Assembly (NCBI RefSeq): GCF_001975785.1
Contig: NZ_MSFI01000020.1
Location: forward strand, 1 to 64,000
Length of the DNA stretch: 64,000 nucleotides
Origin: Domibacillus epiphyticus
Lineage (GTDB): Bacteria; Bacillota; Bacilli; Bacillales; Domibacillaceae
Direction: 5' to 3'
Both the position numbers and the translations under genes were made by a program. The notes under the pieces were generated by a model. That model did no database searches. It was not told the origin of the DNA and saw nothing but the letters and a program-made list of their open reading frames with translations. Positions 43,315-53,198 of this stretch are shown in pieces. The first letter of the stretch is position 1. Every line of letters starts with the position of its first letter.

Positions 43315-43533
43315 AGGTAAGCAGCATTACTAGATATTTAATAATGCGGTTTTATTTTAGAGGATTTTCTAAATTAATATCAAATAAAGCGGAGAAACGA
43401 ACCATATGTCAGTTCCGCTGTTAAAATACCCAATAACGCCGTTTTAAAATTCCCCAATAATATCAGATAATCGTCACATAGCTTGAAAGAATGAGGATTG
43501 TATGTGGCGGTGCTGAAGACAGGGGAATTTTTT

Positions 43534-44766
43534 ATGATTAGAGAATTACATCAAAAAGGATGGACGAAAACGGCGATTGCCGAAAACGGGCTTTGACCGT
43601 AAAACGATCAGCAAATACATAAAGAGTGATGAACAGCCCAAAACAAAAAGAAGAAAGAAACGAGAAAGCAAGCTTGAAGCTTTTAAGCCCTACCTTCTGC
43701 AGCGCGTGCAGGAAGGAACAACAATTGTGTCGTCCTGCTTGAGGAAATCGAAGCGATGGGCTACGAAGGAAAAAGTACGATTCTGCGTGACTTCATTCAG
43801 CCCTATCGGGCTCAGCCAAAGAAACAAGCCACGGTTCGCTTTGAAACACCTCCTGGCAGACAGGCACAGATGGACTGTGCAGAAATCGGTGAATATGAAG
43901 TGGATGGCCGTCAAAAGAACGTTTATGCATTTATCATGGTCTTAGGTTATTCACGCATGAAGTATATTGAGTTCACAACAGATATGAAAATAGAAACCTA
44001 GATGAAATGTCACATGAACGCATTCAGTTATTTTAACGGCATCCCTGCGCAAATTTTGTATGACAATATGAGGACCGTCGTCACCAAGCACAGTCCTCTG
44101 GAGATCCGATTCAATCGCATTTTTGAAGATTTTCTCGCCTACTATGGCGTGGTACCAAAAGCATATAAGCCATATCGGCCCCAGACGAAAGGAAAAGTGG
44201 AAAGAACCGTACATTACTTAAAGAATAACTTTCTTCAAAGAAAACGCGAAATGACACTGGAAGCATTGAATCGCGATATCCGGATCTGGCTGGATCAAAC
44301 CGCCAATAAAAAGAAGCATGAAACAACTCAAAAACCGCCGGTTCAGCGGCTGCAAAAAGAGCAGCCATTTCTACAGGGGTGGGGTGTAAAACCGCTGTTT
44401 CCAACGATCAAATGGGAATCCCGCGAAGTCAGCAAAGACTGCTTTATTTCCTACTTGGGCAATAAATATTCCGTGCCTTTTCGATTCGCTGGCCAACGGG
44501 TAAAAATCAGACTCACACTGGAACAGCAGCTTGAGATTTACGATGAGCTGGAGTGTATAGCCCAGCACCCTCTTGTATCTGAAAAGGCAAAAACGTCTAT
44601 GAAAGCAGAGCATTTCGAAGGAATTCATTCTACAAAAAAAGAGCAGAAGCAGAAGAATCATCATGGTTTGGCGACCCCCGATTCTTCCGTTTCTACTCCT
44701 GTTCCAAATGTGGAAACCCGCTCTCTCGCTGCCTATGCCGCATTCGAAGAAGGTGATTCAGAATGA
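43534..44766 (+). pseudogene. istA: IS21 transposase IstA, disrupted
   Basis: Starts MIRELHQKGWTKTAIA, a helix-turn-helix start typical of IstA, but is broken by a frameshift near 43590 (into TGFDRKTISKYIKSDEQPK), another near 43725 (into VVLLEEIEAMGYEGKS) and an in-frame TAG at 43999. The DDE integrase core is still readable: Asp in QAQMDCAEIGEYEV, Asp in QILYDNMRTV and Glu in KGKVERTVHYLK. The 3' end overlaps istB by 4 bases. Confidence 0.88.
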
Positions 44767-45511
44767 AAAAACTTCTTGAAGAACGCCTGGCTCTGTTAGG
44801 CTGGAAATATACAGCCAGCTTGATGACATCGTTGAGAACGCATCTAACAATAATGTATCATATTTTGATTTTCTCGACACGGTTGTTTTCCGGGAATGGG
44901 AAAATCGAGAAGCTGGCTTATTAGCAAAACATATTCAGCGCTCGAAGCTTCCTTATACAAAGACGATTCACGACTTTGATTTTAGTTTTCAGCCAAGTGT
45001 CAGTGAACAGCGTGTAAAAGAGACATTAACCCGTCTGTTTATTAACCGGATTCTTTTAGGACCGCCTGGTGTTGGAAAGACTCATCTCGCTATTTCATTC
45101 GCCTTGGAAGCACTAACTCAAGGATTTACGGCCTTATTCTTGACGGCTGAAGAAATGGTGGCAGAGTGCCGGAAGGCAGAAAGCAAAGGAACTCTTACCC
45201 GCCTGATCAACCGCTGGAGCCGCCGTCCGGACTTGATTATTCTAGATGAAGTCGGATACTTTCCTTTTGATGAGCTGACAGCTAATGTGTTTTTTCAAGT
45301 AGTATCAAAACGGTATGAACATGGAGCAATGATTTTAACCTCTAACAAGTCCTTTATCGAGTGGGGGAAGATTTTTGGAGACGACGTTTTAGCCACAGCG
45401 ATCTTAGATCGCCTTCTGCATCATTCGGTTACATTCAATATTAAAGGGGATTCGTACCGAATGAAAGAAAAGAAAAAAGCCGGAATTTTATTCCGGCATA
45501 AACGGGGATAA
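44763..45511 (+). pseudogene. istB: IS21 helper ATPase IstB, frameshifted
   Basis: Starts MKKLLEERLALLGWKYTAS and shifts frame near 44820; the remaining frame is open to 45511. It keeps Walker A ILLGPPGVGKTHLAISFALEA, Walker B LIILDEVGYFPFDE, LTSNKSFIEWG and the C-terminus HHSVTFNIKGDSYRMKEKK. The segment just before Walker A is shorter than usual, suggesting a small deletion. Confidence 0.88.
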
Positions 45512-45691
45512 TTAACCGGGCATTGACAGGGTATGAAAATCTATCTTATAAAGTGAGAAAAAAGATTGAGGAGTATTTACAAGCAGATTGAGAGGTCACT
45601 AAACGATATTCCTAATGAATGTAAAAAATCTAAGAGCAAAAGGTAGAAGAATGCTTTCATTCCTCTACCTTTTTATTTGAACTCAAAAAGT

Positions 45692-47638
45692 TTAGTGTCC
45701 TTTATAATATGGTATTAATGGCGGATGCATAGGGTCATCAGGGGTCATATGTTTTTTTATTATACTGACCTTTTTAGAAATCTTTTCTGGAATAGGATAA
45801 TATTCTTTATCTACAACAATAAATTGTAAATCTTTCAACTCATTTGCTGCTAACTTATAAAGAAAAGTATAAAAGCCTCTAAAAATGTCTTCATTTTCTC
45901 GTTCACTAATATTTTTCATTGGTGTATCAATCATGAGGAAACCTGGGAGAGGTACTTTCCTTTGTTTTGCTAAGCGGTGTATTGCTAAAGCAAAGCAACA
46001 TTTAGAGAACTGCATTTCATATACATCATCATCTTTTGCACGATAGATTTTTGGAATGAAGTCATTTGTGCTAATTGATACGATATCACTTTGGTTAACA
46101 CCTGGAAGACCTACTTCGACTAAATTTTCAAGGAATAATGACTTAAGCTCTTCGAGGTTGGTATTATCCTTTTCTGCTTTTTCTCTTGCTTCCTTTAGTT
46201 CCCGTTTTAAGCGTGCCTCATCAACTAATAAATTATCGGCCTTCTCTTGTAACTCCTTTACTTGATTTGTTAATGGGAGTAATTTATGTAGCGCTAGCTT
46301 TTCAGCTTTAAGCTCTCCTAATGTACGTTCATAAGATTTTGCTTTTGCTAAATAAATTGAATCATAAGTAGTTTGTAATTCAAGTAGATCCTCATCAATT
46401 ACTTGTTTTTCCTCTTTAATTCTACGTAATTCTTTTAACATGGCATCCCTTTGTCGGTTAAGGCGAGTAATAGAATCTTGTAATTCAATATATCTAGATG
46501 TTAAGTCAGTTTTTATTACTTCTATGTTATTACTTTCAAAATAATTTTTATCATCAAATGGAACTTTACATAAAGAGCATTGTTTGTTATTAGGGACCCT
46601 ATTTATTAATTCACGTTCACACTGAGGACAAGTTAAAAATTCCAAATCTTTTAGAGTGTTCCTAGCAATTAACGACCTATTAACTTTCATCTTAGCCGAT
46701 GCAAATTCACCTAAAAGCCTTTTCCTTTGTGCTATTTGTACCTCAATATCATAAACTGATGTATTAAGTTCATCTAAAAGAATTGCATAAGATCTTGCTT
46801 CTTCTCTTAGTTTGTCTACTGGATGGCTATTCTCCTGTTTGATCTCTTTATTGATATTATTAATATTAATTTTTACTTGTTGATTATCCTCATCGATATC
46901 CTCAATTCTTTTTAAGATAGTAGAAGTCTCTCCTATCTGGTTCTCTTCTAAAAACACATGTAATTGTTTTGCGGTTGAATAAAGAGTAGCTTTTTCATTG
47001 CGAACCTCAAGCAGCTCACTTTCTAGTAAAGCAACACTTTCTTGGTGAAAGCCGAGGATTAATCTCATTACATCTCGACTTTTTAGTCTTTTAAAATTGT
47101 TTGCTTCCTTTTCCAAATGAAGCATGGAACTATCAATCTCGTCCTGATTAAGGTAGCAGTACCACATTAAATCTCTAAAACTCAAACGGATAAGATCTGT
47201 GTTTTCAGATTTTTTACTCTTCCGAACAAGGGGAGGTTGAAATCCACCTAAATAAAATAATAGGTCCGTTAATAATATTATGTTAGTGTTTGGTACTAAA
47301 GGCTGGGGGTTTTCCTGCTTATTAATTGGGGCAATTACGTTTAATACCTCTTGTTTTTGGAGGTCAACCCACTCAACCTGTACTTGATTTGAACCCTTTT
47401 CTCGAAAAAGGGTAACTTGATTATTGCCTAGTACAAGTTCTAATTCAGCATTAATGAATTCTTGTTGGAGAGCAGGTGTTACAACAAGTTCATTACCTAA
47501 ACAATAGTCTATTAATTGTAATATGGTTGATTTACCAGCACCCATTTTTCCGTAAAAATAAGTAATATTTTTTGCAAAGGGAATTTCTATTATTTCTTTT
47601 CTACAAGTAAGCGTTAAGTTTTCTATTTTCAAATTCAT
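45692..47638 (-). CDS. Lamassu-type SMC/Rad50-like ATPase (LmuB)
   Basis: 648-residue ATPase: Walker A YFYGKMGAGKSTILQLIDY at about 28-46, two long coiled coils (about 195-330 and 370-510) joined by a zinc-hook-like pair of CxxC motifs (CPQCEREL... and CSLC), and Walker B PGFLMIDTPMKN near 585. In Lamassu systems this subunit senses foreign DNA ends and activates the nuclease subunit. Last gene of a three-gene minus-strand operon, overlapping the upstream gene by 4 bases. The broader ABC-three-component class is an alternative name for the same architecture. Confidence 0.82.
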   Translation of the reverse strand: MNLKIENLTLTCRKEIIEIPFAKNITYFYGKMGAGKSTILQLIDYCLGNELVVTPALQQEFINAELELVLGNNQVTLFREKGSNQVQVEWVDLQKQEVLNVIAPINKQENPQPLVPNTNIILLTDLLFYLGGFQPPLVRKSKKSENTDLIRLSFRDLMWYCYLNQDEIDSSMLHLEKEANNFKRLKSRDVMRLILGFHQESVALLESELLEVRNEKATLYSTAKQLHVFLEENQIGETSTILKRIEDIDEDNQQVKININNINKEIKQENSHPVDKLREEARSYAILLDELNTSVYDIEVQIAQRKRLLGEFASAKMKVNRSLIARNTLKDLEFLTCPQCERELINRVPNNKQCSLCKVPFDDKNYFESNNIEVIKTDLTSRYIELQDSITRLNRQRDAMLKELRRIKEEKQVIDEDLLELQTTYDSIYLAKAKSYERTLGELKAEKLALHKLLPLTNQVKELQEKADNLLVDEARLKRELKEAREKAEKDNTNLEELKSLFLENLVEVGLPGVNQSDIVSISTNDFIPKIYRAKDDDVYEMQFSKCCFALAIHRLAKQRKVPLPGFLMIDTPMKNISERENEDIFRGFYTFLYKLAANELKDLQFIVVDKEYYPIPEKISKKVSIIKKHMTPDDPMHPPLIPYYKGH

Positions 47639-48198
47639 ATTTTTATTTCCTCTCCCTGTTTCATTGTAACCATTTCAGGAAACACTTCATAAAAAAAATT
47701 CATAAGTTTCTTTGAAGAATATGGACCAAAATGCCTTTTTATTAGTCCACTCCTTATTACATAATCTTGAAATTCAGAAAAACTAGAAATGTCCTCTACT
47801 GTTTTATGACCAGTTTGAGTAATGGAGACATTAACTGTTTTTCCACTAATAATATAAGCAATTAAGCCTTTAGCTTCGAGAATTGTAAGGAATCTCCGAT
47901 ACCTACTATCCCATGGCCCATAATTGAAATGCATTAAATTTGTCTCTACACTTTCTCTTTCATATACTTGTATATCTATTTTAGGTATATCCTTGTCCTT
48001 TTTTAGCTTCATTAGAGCTCTTTCTAAGGCTACTGGATAACGTAAGAGAAAATCCAATTTTACTAACTTATTTATCCCATCAATAGTTTGCTTCTGATTT
48101 CGGCCTGCCATTTTATCAATCAAGATAAGAATCCTAATTATATTTATTTCATCATTCTCATCGAGTCTAATTATTCTTTCGAGTAGTGATTGATCCAT
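47635..48198 (-). CDS. Lamassu middle component (LmuC-like)
   Basis: 187 residues from the ATG at 48198 (AGGAGG 12 bases upstream; a TTG at 48210 directly abuts the Shine-Dalgarno and is less likely). No catalytic motif; the sequence looks helical and winged-helix-like (MKLKKDKDIP..., YRRFLTILEAKGLIAYIISGKTVNVSITQTG). The small gene between nuclease and SMC genes in Lamassu and ABC-three-component operons fits. Assignment depends on context more than on motifs. Confidence 0.7.
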   Translation of the reverse strand: MDQSLLERIIRLDENDEINIIRILILIDKMAGRNQKQTIDGINKLVKLDFLLRYPVALERALMKLKKDKDIPKIDIQVYERESVETNLMHFNYGPWDSRYRRFLTILEAKGLIAYIISGKTVNVSITQTGHKTVEDISSFSEFQDYVIRSGLIKRHFGPYSSKKLMNFFYEVFPEMVTMKQGEEIKI

Positions 48199-49469
48199 GC
48201 TTTTTTCCAACCTCCTGTTGGCTCTTCGCTAAAAGCAACCTTGCATTCATTTGTAAGTATCCCGACTATGCCCTTAAGGATTTCATAAGGTGTTTGATAG
48301 ACATCATGATGACGATTTTCAACTATCTTTTCCAATCTGTCTTCAATATCGTGAAGCATTATTACACCATATGGTGACCCTTTTAATTTGCTCCTAGATT
48401 TTGATTCAATAGCTTGGTTTTTTACAATCGTACGAATTTGGTCTAATTGTTCTAATGTTTCAGTAGGATTTTTAGTTTTATAATAATTTTTTAAAATATA
48501 AGTCTCTGAAGATGCCCTTAAGTCATCCATGATTTCAATACTATCGTCTTCAATTAGCCCACATTGCATTTTATAAAACATAAGGTCTGATGTAGAAGAA
48601 TTGATTTGGATAGGAGGTCCTTTTCTTGAACTAAGAAACAAGTTTTTTGTAAGCGGCTCAGTTATTAATCTGTTAATACTATTTATAGAAATCCTCTTAG
48701 TATTTATATACACTTTATCAAGTAGCTGCTCGTTTTCATCTACAAAGGAAATATAATCTTGAAGTGGATTTTCAACCCTCTTAGATGAAGAAAAATAAAT
48801 TTGACTAACAATAGAATCAAGGATGATTTTTAATTTAGGTAAAGGTGTTTGAAAGCATTCAACCATTCTACCTAAATGATCGGTTATAATTTTTGATTCT
48901 ATATCTTCAATACTTGGACCTTGTTGAATTTCAATCATGGATAAGACACTAATGACATCATGCTCATTTGACTTGCTTTTTTCACATAGCGATTTAAAAA
49001 ATTTTTCTAATGTACCTGGCTTGAAGGGATCTTGTGTTTTCTTAGTCTTTGCCTGATTTATTAGGTTATTTAAACTTTTTCCTGTCCCATCATTTCTTGT
49101 TGGACAATTAGATACAAAAATAAATTTCTTAAACGAACCTGGAAAATCGTTATTTAGTTTAATGAACCTTAATAGGCTTTTTGTTACTGACTCTTCCTCC
49201 AATTCTAATGCCCCGTCTGATATTTGCTTTGTCTTTATTTGTATTCCTTCAAATTTCCCATCATTACGAACACCTAGAATATCTTCATGGTGTTCACATA
49301 GTAATTCTTTATAAGCTATTTTTCCTGAAGTCATTTGTATAGCAATAAGAGCAGTATATGTATGCTGGTATCTAAATCTTCTCTGTACTTCATCACCAGG
49401 ATCAGTAATAGAAAGAACTTCATCAGGCGATACCGATTTTTTATTTACTTGAGGTGTTTCATCGCTCAT
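48171..49469 (-). CDS. Lamassu effector with Cap4-like (DUF4297) nuclease domain (LmuA)
   Basis: 432 residues. N-terminal dsDNA nuclease of the PD-(D/E)XK superfamily: GDEVQRRFRYQHTYTALIA, then the metal motif ELLCEHHEDILGV...FEGIQIKTKQ (Asp, Gln-x-Lys). The C-terminal half (about 220-432) has no recognised catalytic motif and probably binds the partner proteins. GAGGATAG precedes the ATG at 49469. The Cap4-type N-domain plus following small and SMC genes match Lamassu systems with a Cap4 nuclease effector, which degrade DNA or abort infection upon phage or plasmid entry. Confidence 0.82.
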   Translation of the reverse strand: MSDETPQVNKKSVSPDEVLSITDPGDEVQRRFRYQHTYTALIAIQMTSGKIAYKELLCEHHEDILGVRNDGKFEGIQIKTKQISDGALELEEESVTKSLLRFIKLNNDFPGSFKKFIFVSNCPTRNDGTGKSLNNLINQAKTKKTQDPFKPGTLEKFFKSLCEKSKSNEHDVISVLSMIEIQQGPSIEDIESKIITDHLGRMVECFQTPLPKLKIILDSIVSQIYFSSSKRVENPLQDYISFVDENEQLLDKVYINTKRISINSINRLITEPLTKNLFLSSRKGPPIQINSSTSDLMFYKMQCGLIEDDSIEIMDDLRASSETYILKNYYKTKNPTETLEQLDQIRTIVKNQAIESKSRSKLKGSPYGVIMLHDIEDRLEKIVENRHHDVYQTPYEILKGIVGILTNECKVAFSEEPTGGWKKAWINHYSKE

Positions 49470-49655
49470 CGACTATCCTCCTACAGTTCTATAAAAGTAA
49501 AAATAATTCATAGTAATTACATTCTACAAAATTTTACAAATACCTCTGCTATTCTTCTTTAAAACTAGTAGTTTAGCAGGATTTCTCTGTGATTTATTGA
49601 ATAATAGAAATAAATGTAGAATATGTAAGGATAACATGAAAGGGAGGCTTTTTTA

Positions 49656-52600
49656 ATGCCAAACCATTTATCTGTAAGAATTGCCTGGCATGACAATGGT
49701 TGGAATGGGAGAGTATGTAATAATCCAAAAGAAAATGTTTATTGTGTAGGAAGATACTCATTTCCAGGAGATGTTATTGCCAGTAAACGTAACCTAGAAT
49801 GGGAAGAGGAAAACAGCGGTGTACATGCATCAGAGTTACCAAGAGTCCTCCCATGCTCATATAGTATCAATGCTTTCGGTGACAGTGAAATTACTGCTGA
49901 GAACGAACCACCAGTATTTTTTAATGATAATACAAAAACAAAAAAATGGAATATGCCGCCATACTCAATTAATACATGGCCATATGAGGCAATGTATGAT
50001 GAAAGCGCTAAAAGGAATGGAAGATTCGATCCTGAGTTAAGAGCAAAAAATATGAGGGAATACTTTGCCGATCTAGAGCAAGGTACTTCGTTAATTTTTT
50101 ATTATGCCAACTATGATAACCCTTTTAGCGGGGAGGATAAAAAATATGTGTTGGTAGGAGTGGCTCGCTTAAAAGAAATTGGAGATGAAATGACTTATGA
50201 AAACCAAAGTGAAGAAAGCCTAAATAGATTCGGAGGATTTGTATGGGGCCGTGTCATTCAATCTAATTATGCCGAAGAGGGTATGAGAATCCCTTATCAC
50301 CGTTACATGGACAATGAGGAAATCCTTTCAAAGTTAGCTTTTATTCCTGAAAATCAACGGAACTTCAAATATGGTACCCGTAAATTTAGTGATGACGAAG
50401 CGTTAGGGCTAATTGAACGCTTTTTAGATATTGCACATACTCTGAAAGAGCTTGGAGATACCACAGAAGACTGGAACCAAAGAATAAACTGGTTAAGTAG
50501 TTTAATAAATGAGCTATGGGAACACAGAGGCTTGCTGCCTGGATTACCAGCAGTTATGAACTATGTGAATTTTTCAAAAGCAATTCCATATGTAAAAACA
50601 CAAATTGCCAAAACTGATATTAGGGAAATCAAAGAAACGCTTTTTGGTTTGCTTGAAGGAAAAGTTGAGGCGCCACCGTCTTTGAATATTGATAAAACAG
50701 AATTGAAAAAAATACAAAGACATTGGAAAATCAAAGATGATGAAGAACGAACGATACTTAAAGACGTTCTTCCACGATTCGATCTTTCAAAAGAGCAAAT
50801 TGAAAGAATTGTTAGTGAGAATAGAGATGAATCTGGAGTATATTCATCTTTAAGTGAAATAATTGAAAACCCATATTTACTGAATGAAGAGTATATTGGT
50901 GATGACTCGGATGATAGAATAACATTTTATAAGATTGACCATGGTGTTTTTCCTTCCCCTGACCTAGGAGAAGAGAGCATGATGGATACAGATGACCCAA
51001 GAAGATTAAAAGCCCTTTGTTGTGAAGTACTAAAGCAATTTAACCAGCATGCATTCTTGGATGCAAAACAGATTTTAAACAAGTTGAACAAAAGTCTGTC
51101 ACATATGCCCGAATATAAAAAGGATTCTTTTACATTGCGGCATATAGAAGTAGATGAAGATGAGCTGGCAAAAAGCCTATACATAAGAAAGACGGATCAG
51201 TCAATTTATCTATATCGTAAACATGTATATGAGCTAGAAAGACAAATTGAAAAGGTTATTCGTACTTTACTTTCACGGTCTAAAATTAAGCTCAAGTACC
51301 CAGTAACAGATAATGATTGGGAAAATATGCTTTACAGTCCTAAAAGTCCTATTCTTGAAAAAGCTCCAGAGCAATATAAGAATATATTAAATGAGCAAGT
51401 CGAGATTTGCCGACAGATATTTAGGCAGCCAATATCTATTATTCATGGAGAAGCTGGGACAGGGAAAACAACAATACTTAAATCTATTATCAATGGAATA
51501 ATGAAAGCTCACGGTGAAGGAACAACATTTCAGCTATTAGCTCCGACAGGAAAAGCTGCTGATCGATTAAGGGAGAGAACAGGCAAGGCTGCTGAGACGA
51601 TTCATTCATTTTTGGCAAAGCGTGGCTGGTTAAATAATAATATGACCTTTAAGAGAAGCGGCGGAACTGTAGAGACGAATGTGACTACCTATATTATCGA
51701 TGAAGCTTCTATGATAGACGTCAATTTGTTAGCTACACTGTTTAAGGCGATTAATTTGAATACGGTACAAAGGTTAATTTTTGTTGGTGACGTGAATCAG
51801 CTTCCACCAATAGGAGTAGGTAAGCCTTTTTCCGACATTTTACACTGGTTAAAAAGCAAATTTCCTGAATCAATAGGAATGCTTAAAACTAATTGTAGGC
51901 AGCTAGAAAGTGGCGGTATATCTTTAAAGCTTGCCAGCCTTTATACGGAAGGTTCTAATGTGGAAAAGGAGATCAACTCTGAGGATGTACTACAAAAAGT
52001 ACAAAAGGGTGGAAAAATCGATAAAGATTTATCCGTAGTTTACTGGAATGACGGAGAAGAACTTAAACGGAAGATATACCAAACCATCATTAGTGATATC
52101 GAGGAAATGAGAGGAGAAAAAGTTGACCCAGAACGGCTTTGGGAAGACTTTAAGATACTCAACCAAGAAGACGGGAATCACAGTGCAGAGGCTTTCCAAA
52201 TCATCTCACCTTACAGAGGTGAAGCATTTGGTACGGAATCAATTAATCAGTTAATCCAAGATGTTTTTAACGGATCTAACAAAACAAATAAAGGAAATCT
52301 CGGTGGAGTTAGTTACTTCGACAAAGTGATTCAATATAAAAATCGTCCGAAGTCAAACCCATATTGGGCTTATAACATGCAAACAAGATCAAATGAAAAG
52401 GTTCAAATATTTAATGGAGAATTAGGATTTGTTCATGTGCATCCGTTTGACAAAAAGAAATGGTACTGGAATAACTTTCGGTTACAACAGTTCCAAGTTC
52501 TATTTAACCGAAAAGAACATTACAGAGTAAACTTTAATTCAAAGTCGGCAGTAGAAGAAAACTTGGAATTAGCGTATGCGATATCGGTCCATAAGTCACA

Positions 52601-53198
52601 AGGAAGTGAATTTAAAAGAGTCTACTTTGTGCTGCCGAAAAGTAAAAAACGTCTACTTTCAAAGGAGCTTTTTTATACAGGTATTACAAGGGCACAAGTG
52701 CATACAACTCTGTTTGTAGAAGAAGATATATCACCACTGCTAAGTTTGAGCAGAAAAGAAGCATCTGAACTAATTAAGATCAACTCATCTACTTTTGAAT
52801 TTGAACCAATACCATTAGAGTTTTTCGATATGGATGAATGGTACGAGGAAGGTAAAATACATAGGACACTTTCTGACCATATGGTTCAGTCAAAAAATGA
52901 AGTTATTATTGCTAACATATTGTTTGAAGAGGGCATCCCTTTCCAATATGATGTGCCTTTATATGCAGATGATGGAACATTCTATCGACCAGACTTTACT
53001 CTTCAATACAGAGGAGATGAATGGTATATAGAACACCTTGGCATGTTAAATGTTCCAAGTTATCGTGAACATTGGGAAAAGAAAAAGAAATGGTACGATA
53101 AACATGGCTTCTCTCAACGCCTCATTGTGACAGCTGACTTAAATGGGGTTGATGCAAAAGCTTGGAGAAATGTGATTCTTGATAGTCTGAATAAATAA
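49656..53198 (+). CDS. RecD-like SF1B helicase with C-terminal nuclease-like domain
   Basis: 1180 residues; GGGAGG precedes the ATG. Residues 1-550 match nothing I recognise. A RecD2-type helicase follows: motif I IHGEAGTGKTT (about 610), APTGKAADRL, motif II TYIIDEASMID, motif III GDVNQLPPIGVGKPFSD, motif IV TNCRQ, motif V AYAISVHKSQGSEF, motif VI LFYTGITRAQ. The C-terminus (about 1080-1180) has YRPDFTLQYRGDEWYIEHLGM and a W..K..WY helix, a PD-(D/E)XK-like fold. Divergent from the Lamassu operon across 186 bases; probably a stand-alone defence nuclease-helicase. Confidence 0.75.
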   Translation: MPNHLSVRIAWHDNGWNGRVCNNPKENVYCVGRYSFPGDVIASKRNLEWEEENSGVHASELPRVLPCSYSINAFGDSEITAENEPPVFFNDNTKTKKWNMPPYSINTWPYEAMYDESAKRNGRFDPELRAKNMREYFADLEQGTSLIFYYANYDNPFSGEDKKYVLVGVARLKEIGDEMTYENQSEESLNRFGGFVWGRVIQSNYAEEGMRIPYHRYMDNEEILSKLAFIPENQRNFKYGTRKFSDDEALGLIERFLDIAHTLKELGDTTEDWNQRINWLSSLINELWEHRGLLPGLPAVMNYVNFSKAIPYVKTQIAKTDIREIKETLFGLLEGKVEAPPSLNIDKTELKKIQRHWKIKDDEERTILKDVLPRFDLSKEQIERIVSENRDESGVYSSLSEIIENPYLLNEEYIGDDSDDRITFYKIDHGVFPSPDLGEESMMDTDDPRRLKALCCEVLKQFNQHAFLDAKQILNKLNKSLSHMPEYKKDSFTLRHIEVDEDELAKSLYIRKTDQSIYLYRKHVYELERQIEKVIRTLLSRSKIKLKYPVTDNDWENMLYSPKSPILEKAPEQYKNILNEQVEICRQIFRQPISIIHGEAGTGKTTILKSIINGIMKAHGEGTTFQLLAPTGKAADRLRERTGKAAETIHSFLAKRGWLNNNMTFKRSGGTVETNVTTYIIDEASMIDVNLLATLFKAINLNTVQRLIFVGDVNQLPPIGVGKPFSDILHWLKSKFPESIGMLKTNCRQLESGGISLKLASLYTEGSNVEKEINSEDVLQKVQKGGKIDKDLSVVYWNDGEELKRKIYQTIISDIEEMRGEKVDPERLWEDFKILNQEDGNHSAEAFQIISPYRGEAFGTESINQLIQDVFNGSNKTNKGNLGGVSYFDKVIQYKNRPKSNPYWAYNMQTRSNEKVQIFNGELGFVHVHPFDKKKWYWNNFRLQQFQVLFNRKEHYRVNFNSKSAVEENLELAYAISVHKSQGSEFKRVYFVLPKSKKRLLSKELFYTGITRAQVHTTLFVEEDISPLLSLSRKEASELIKINSSTFEFEPIPLEFFDMDEWYEEGKIHRTLSDHMVQSKNEVIIANILFEEGIPFQYDVPLYADDGTFYRPDFTLQYRGDEWYIEHLGMLNVPSYREHWEKKKKWYDKHGFSQRLIVTADLNGVDAKAWRNVILDSLNK

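Larger units (their letters stand above)
43407..45528 (+). mobile_element. degenerate IS21-family insertion sequence
   Basis: Two overlapping genes, istA then istB, with termini beginning TGTCA at the left (43407) and ending TGACA at the right (45528); beyond that the terminal repeats are imperfect. Both genes carry frameshifts or stops, so the element is no longer autonomous. No clear target duplication (flanks CCATA and GGGTA). Confidence 0.85.

Noticed and set aside
45104-45511. Stand-alone ATPase gene starting at a TTG.
   Set aside because: It is the 3' part of frameshifted istB; the same frame continues upstream through Walker A without a start.
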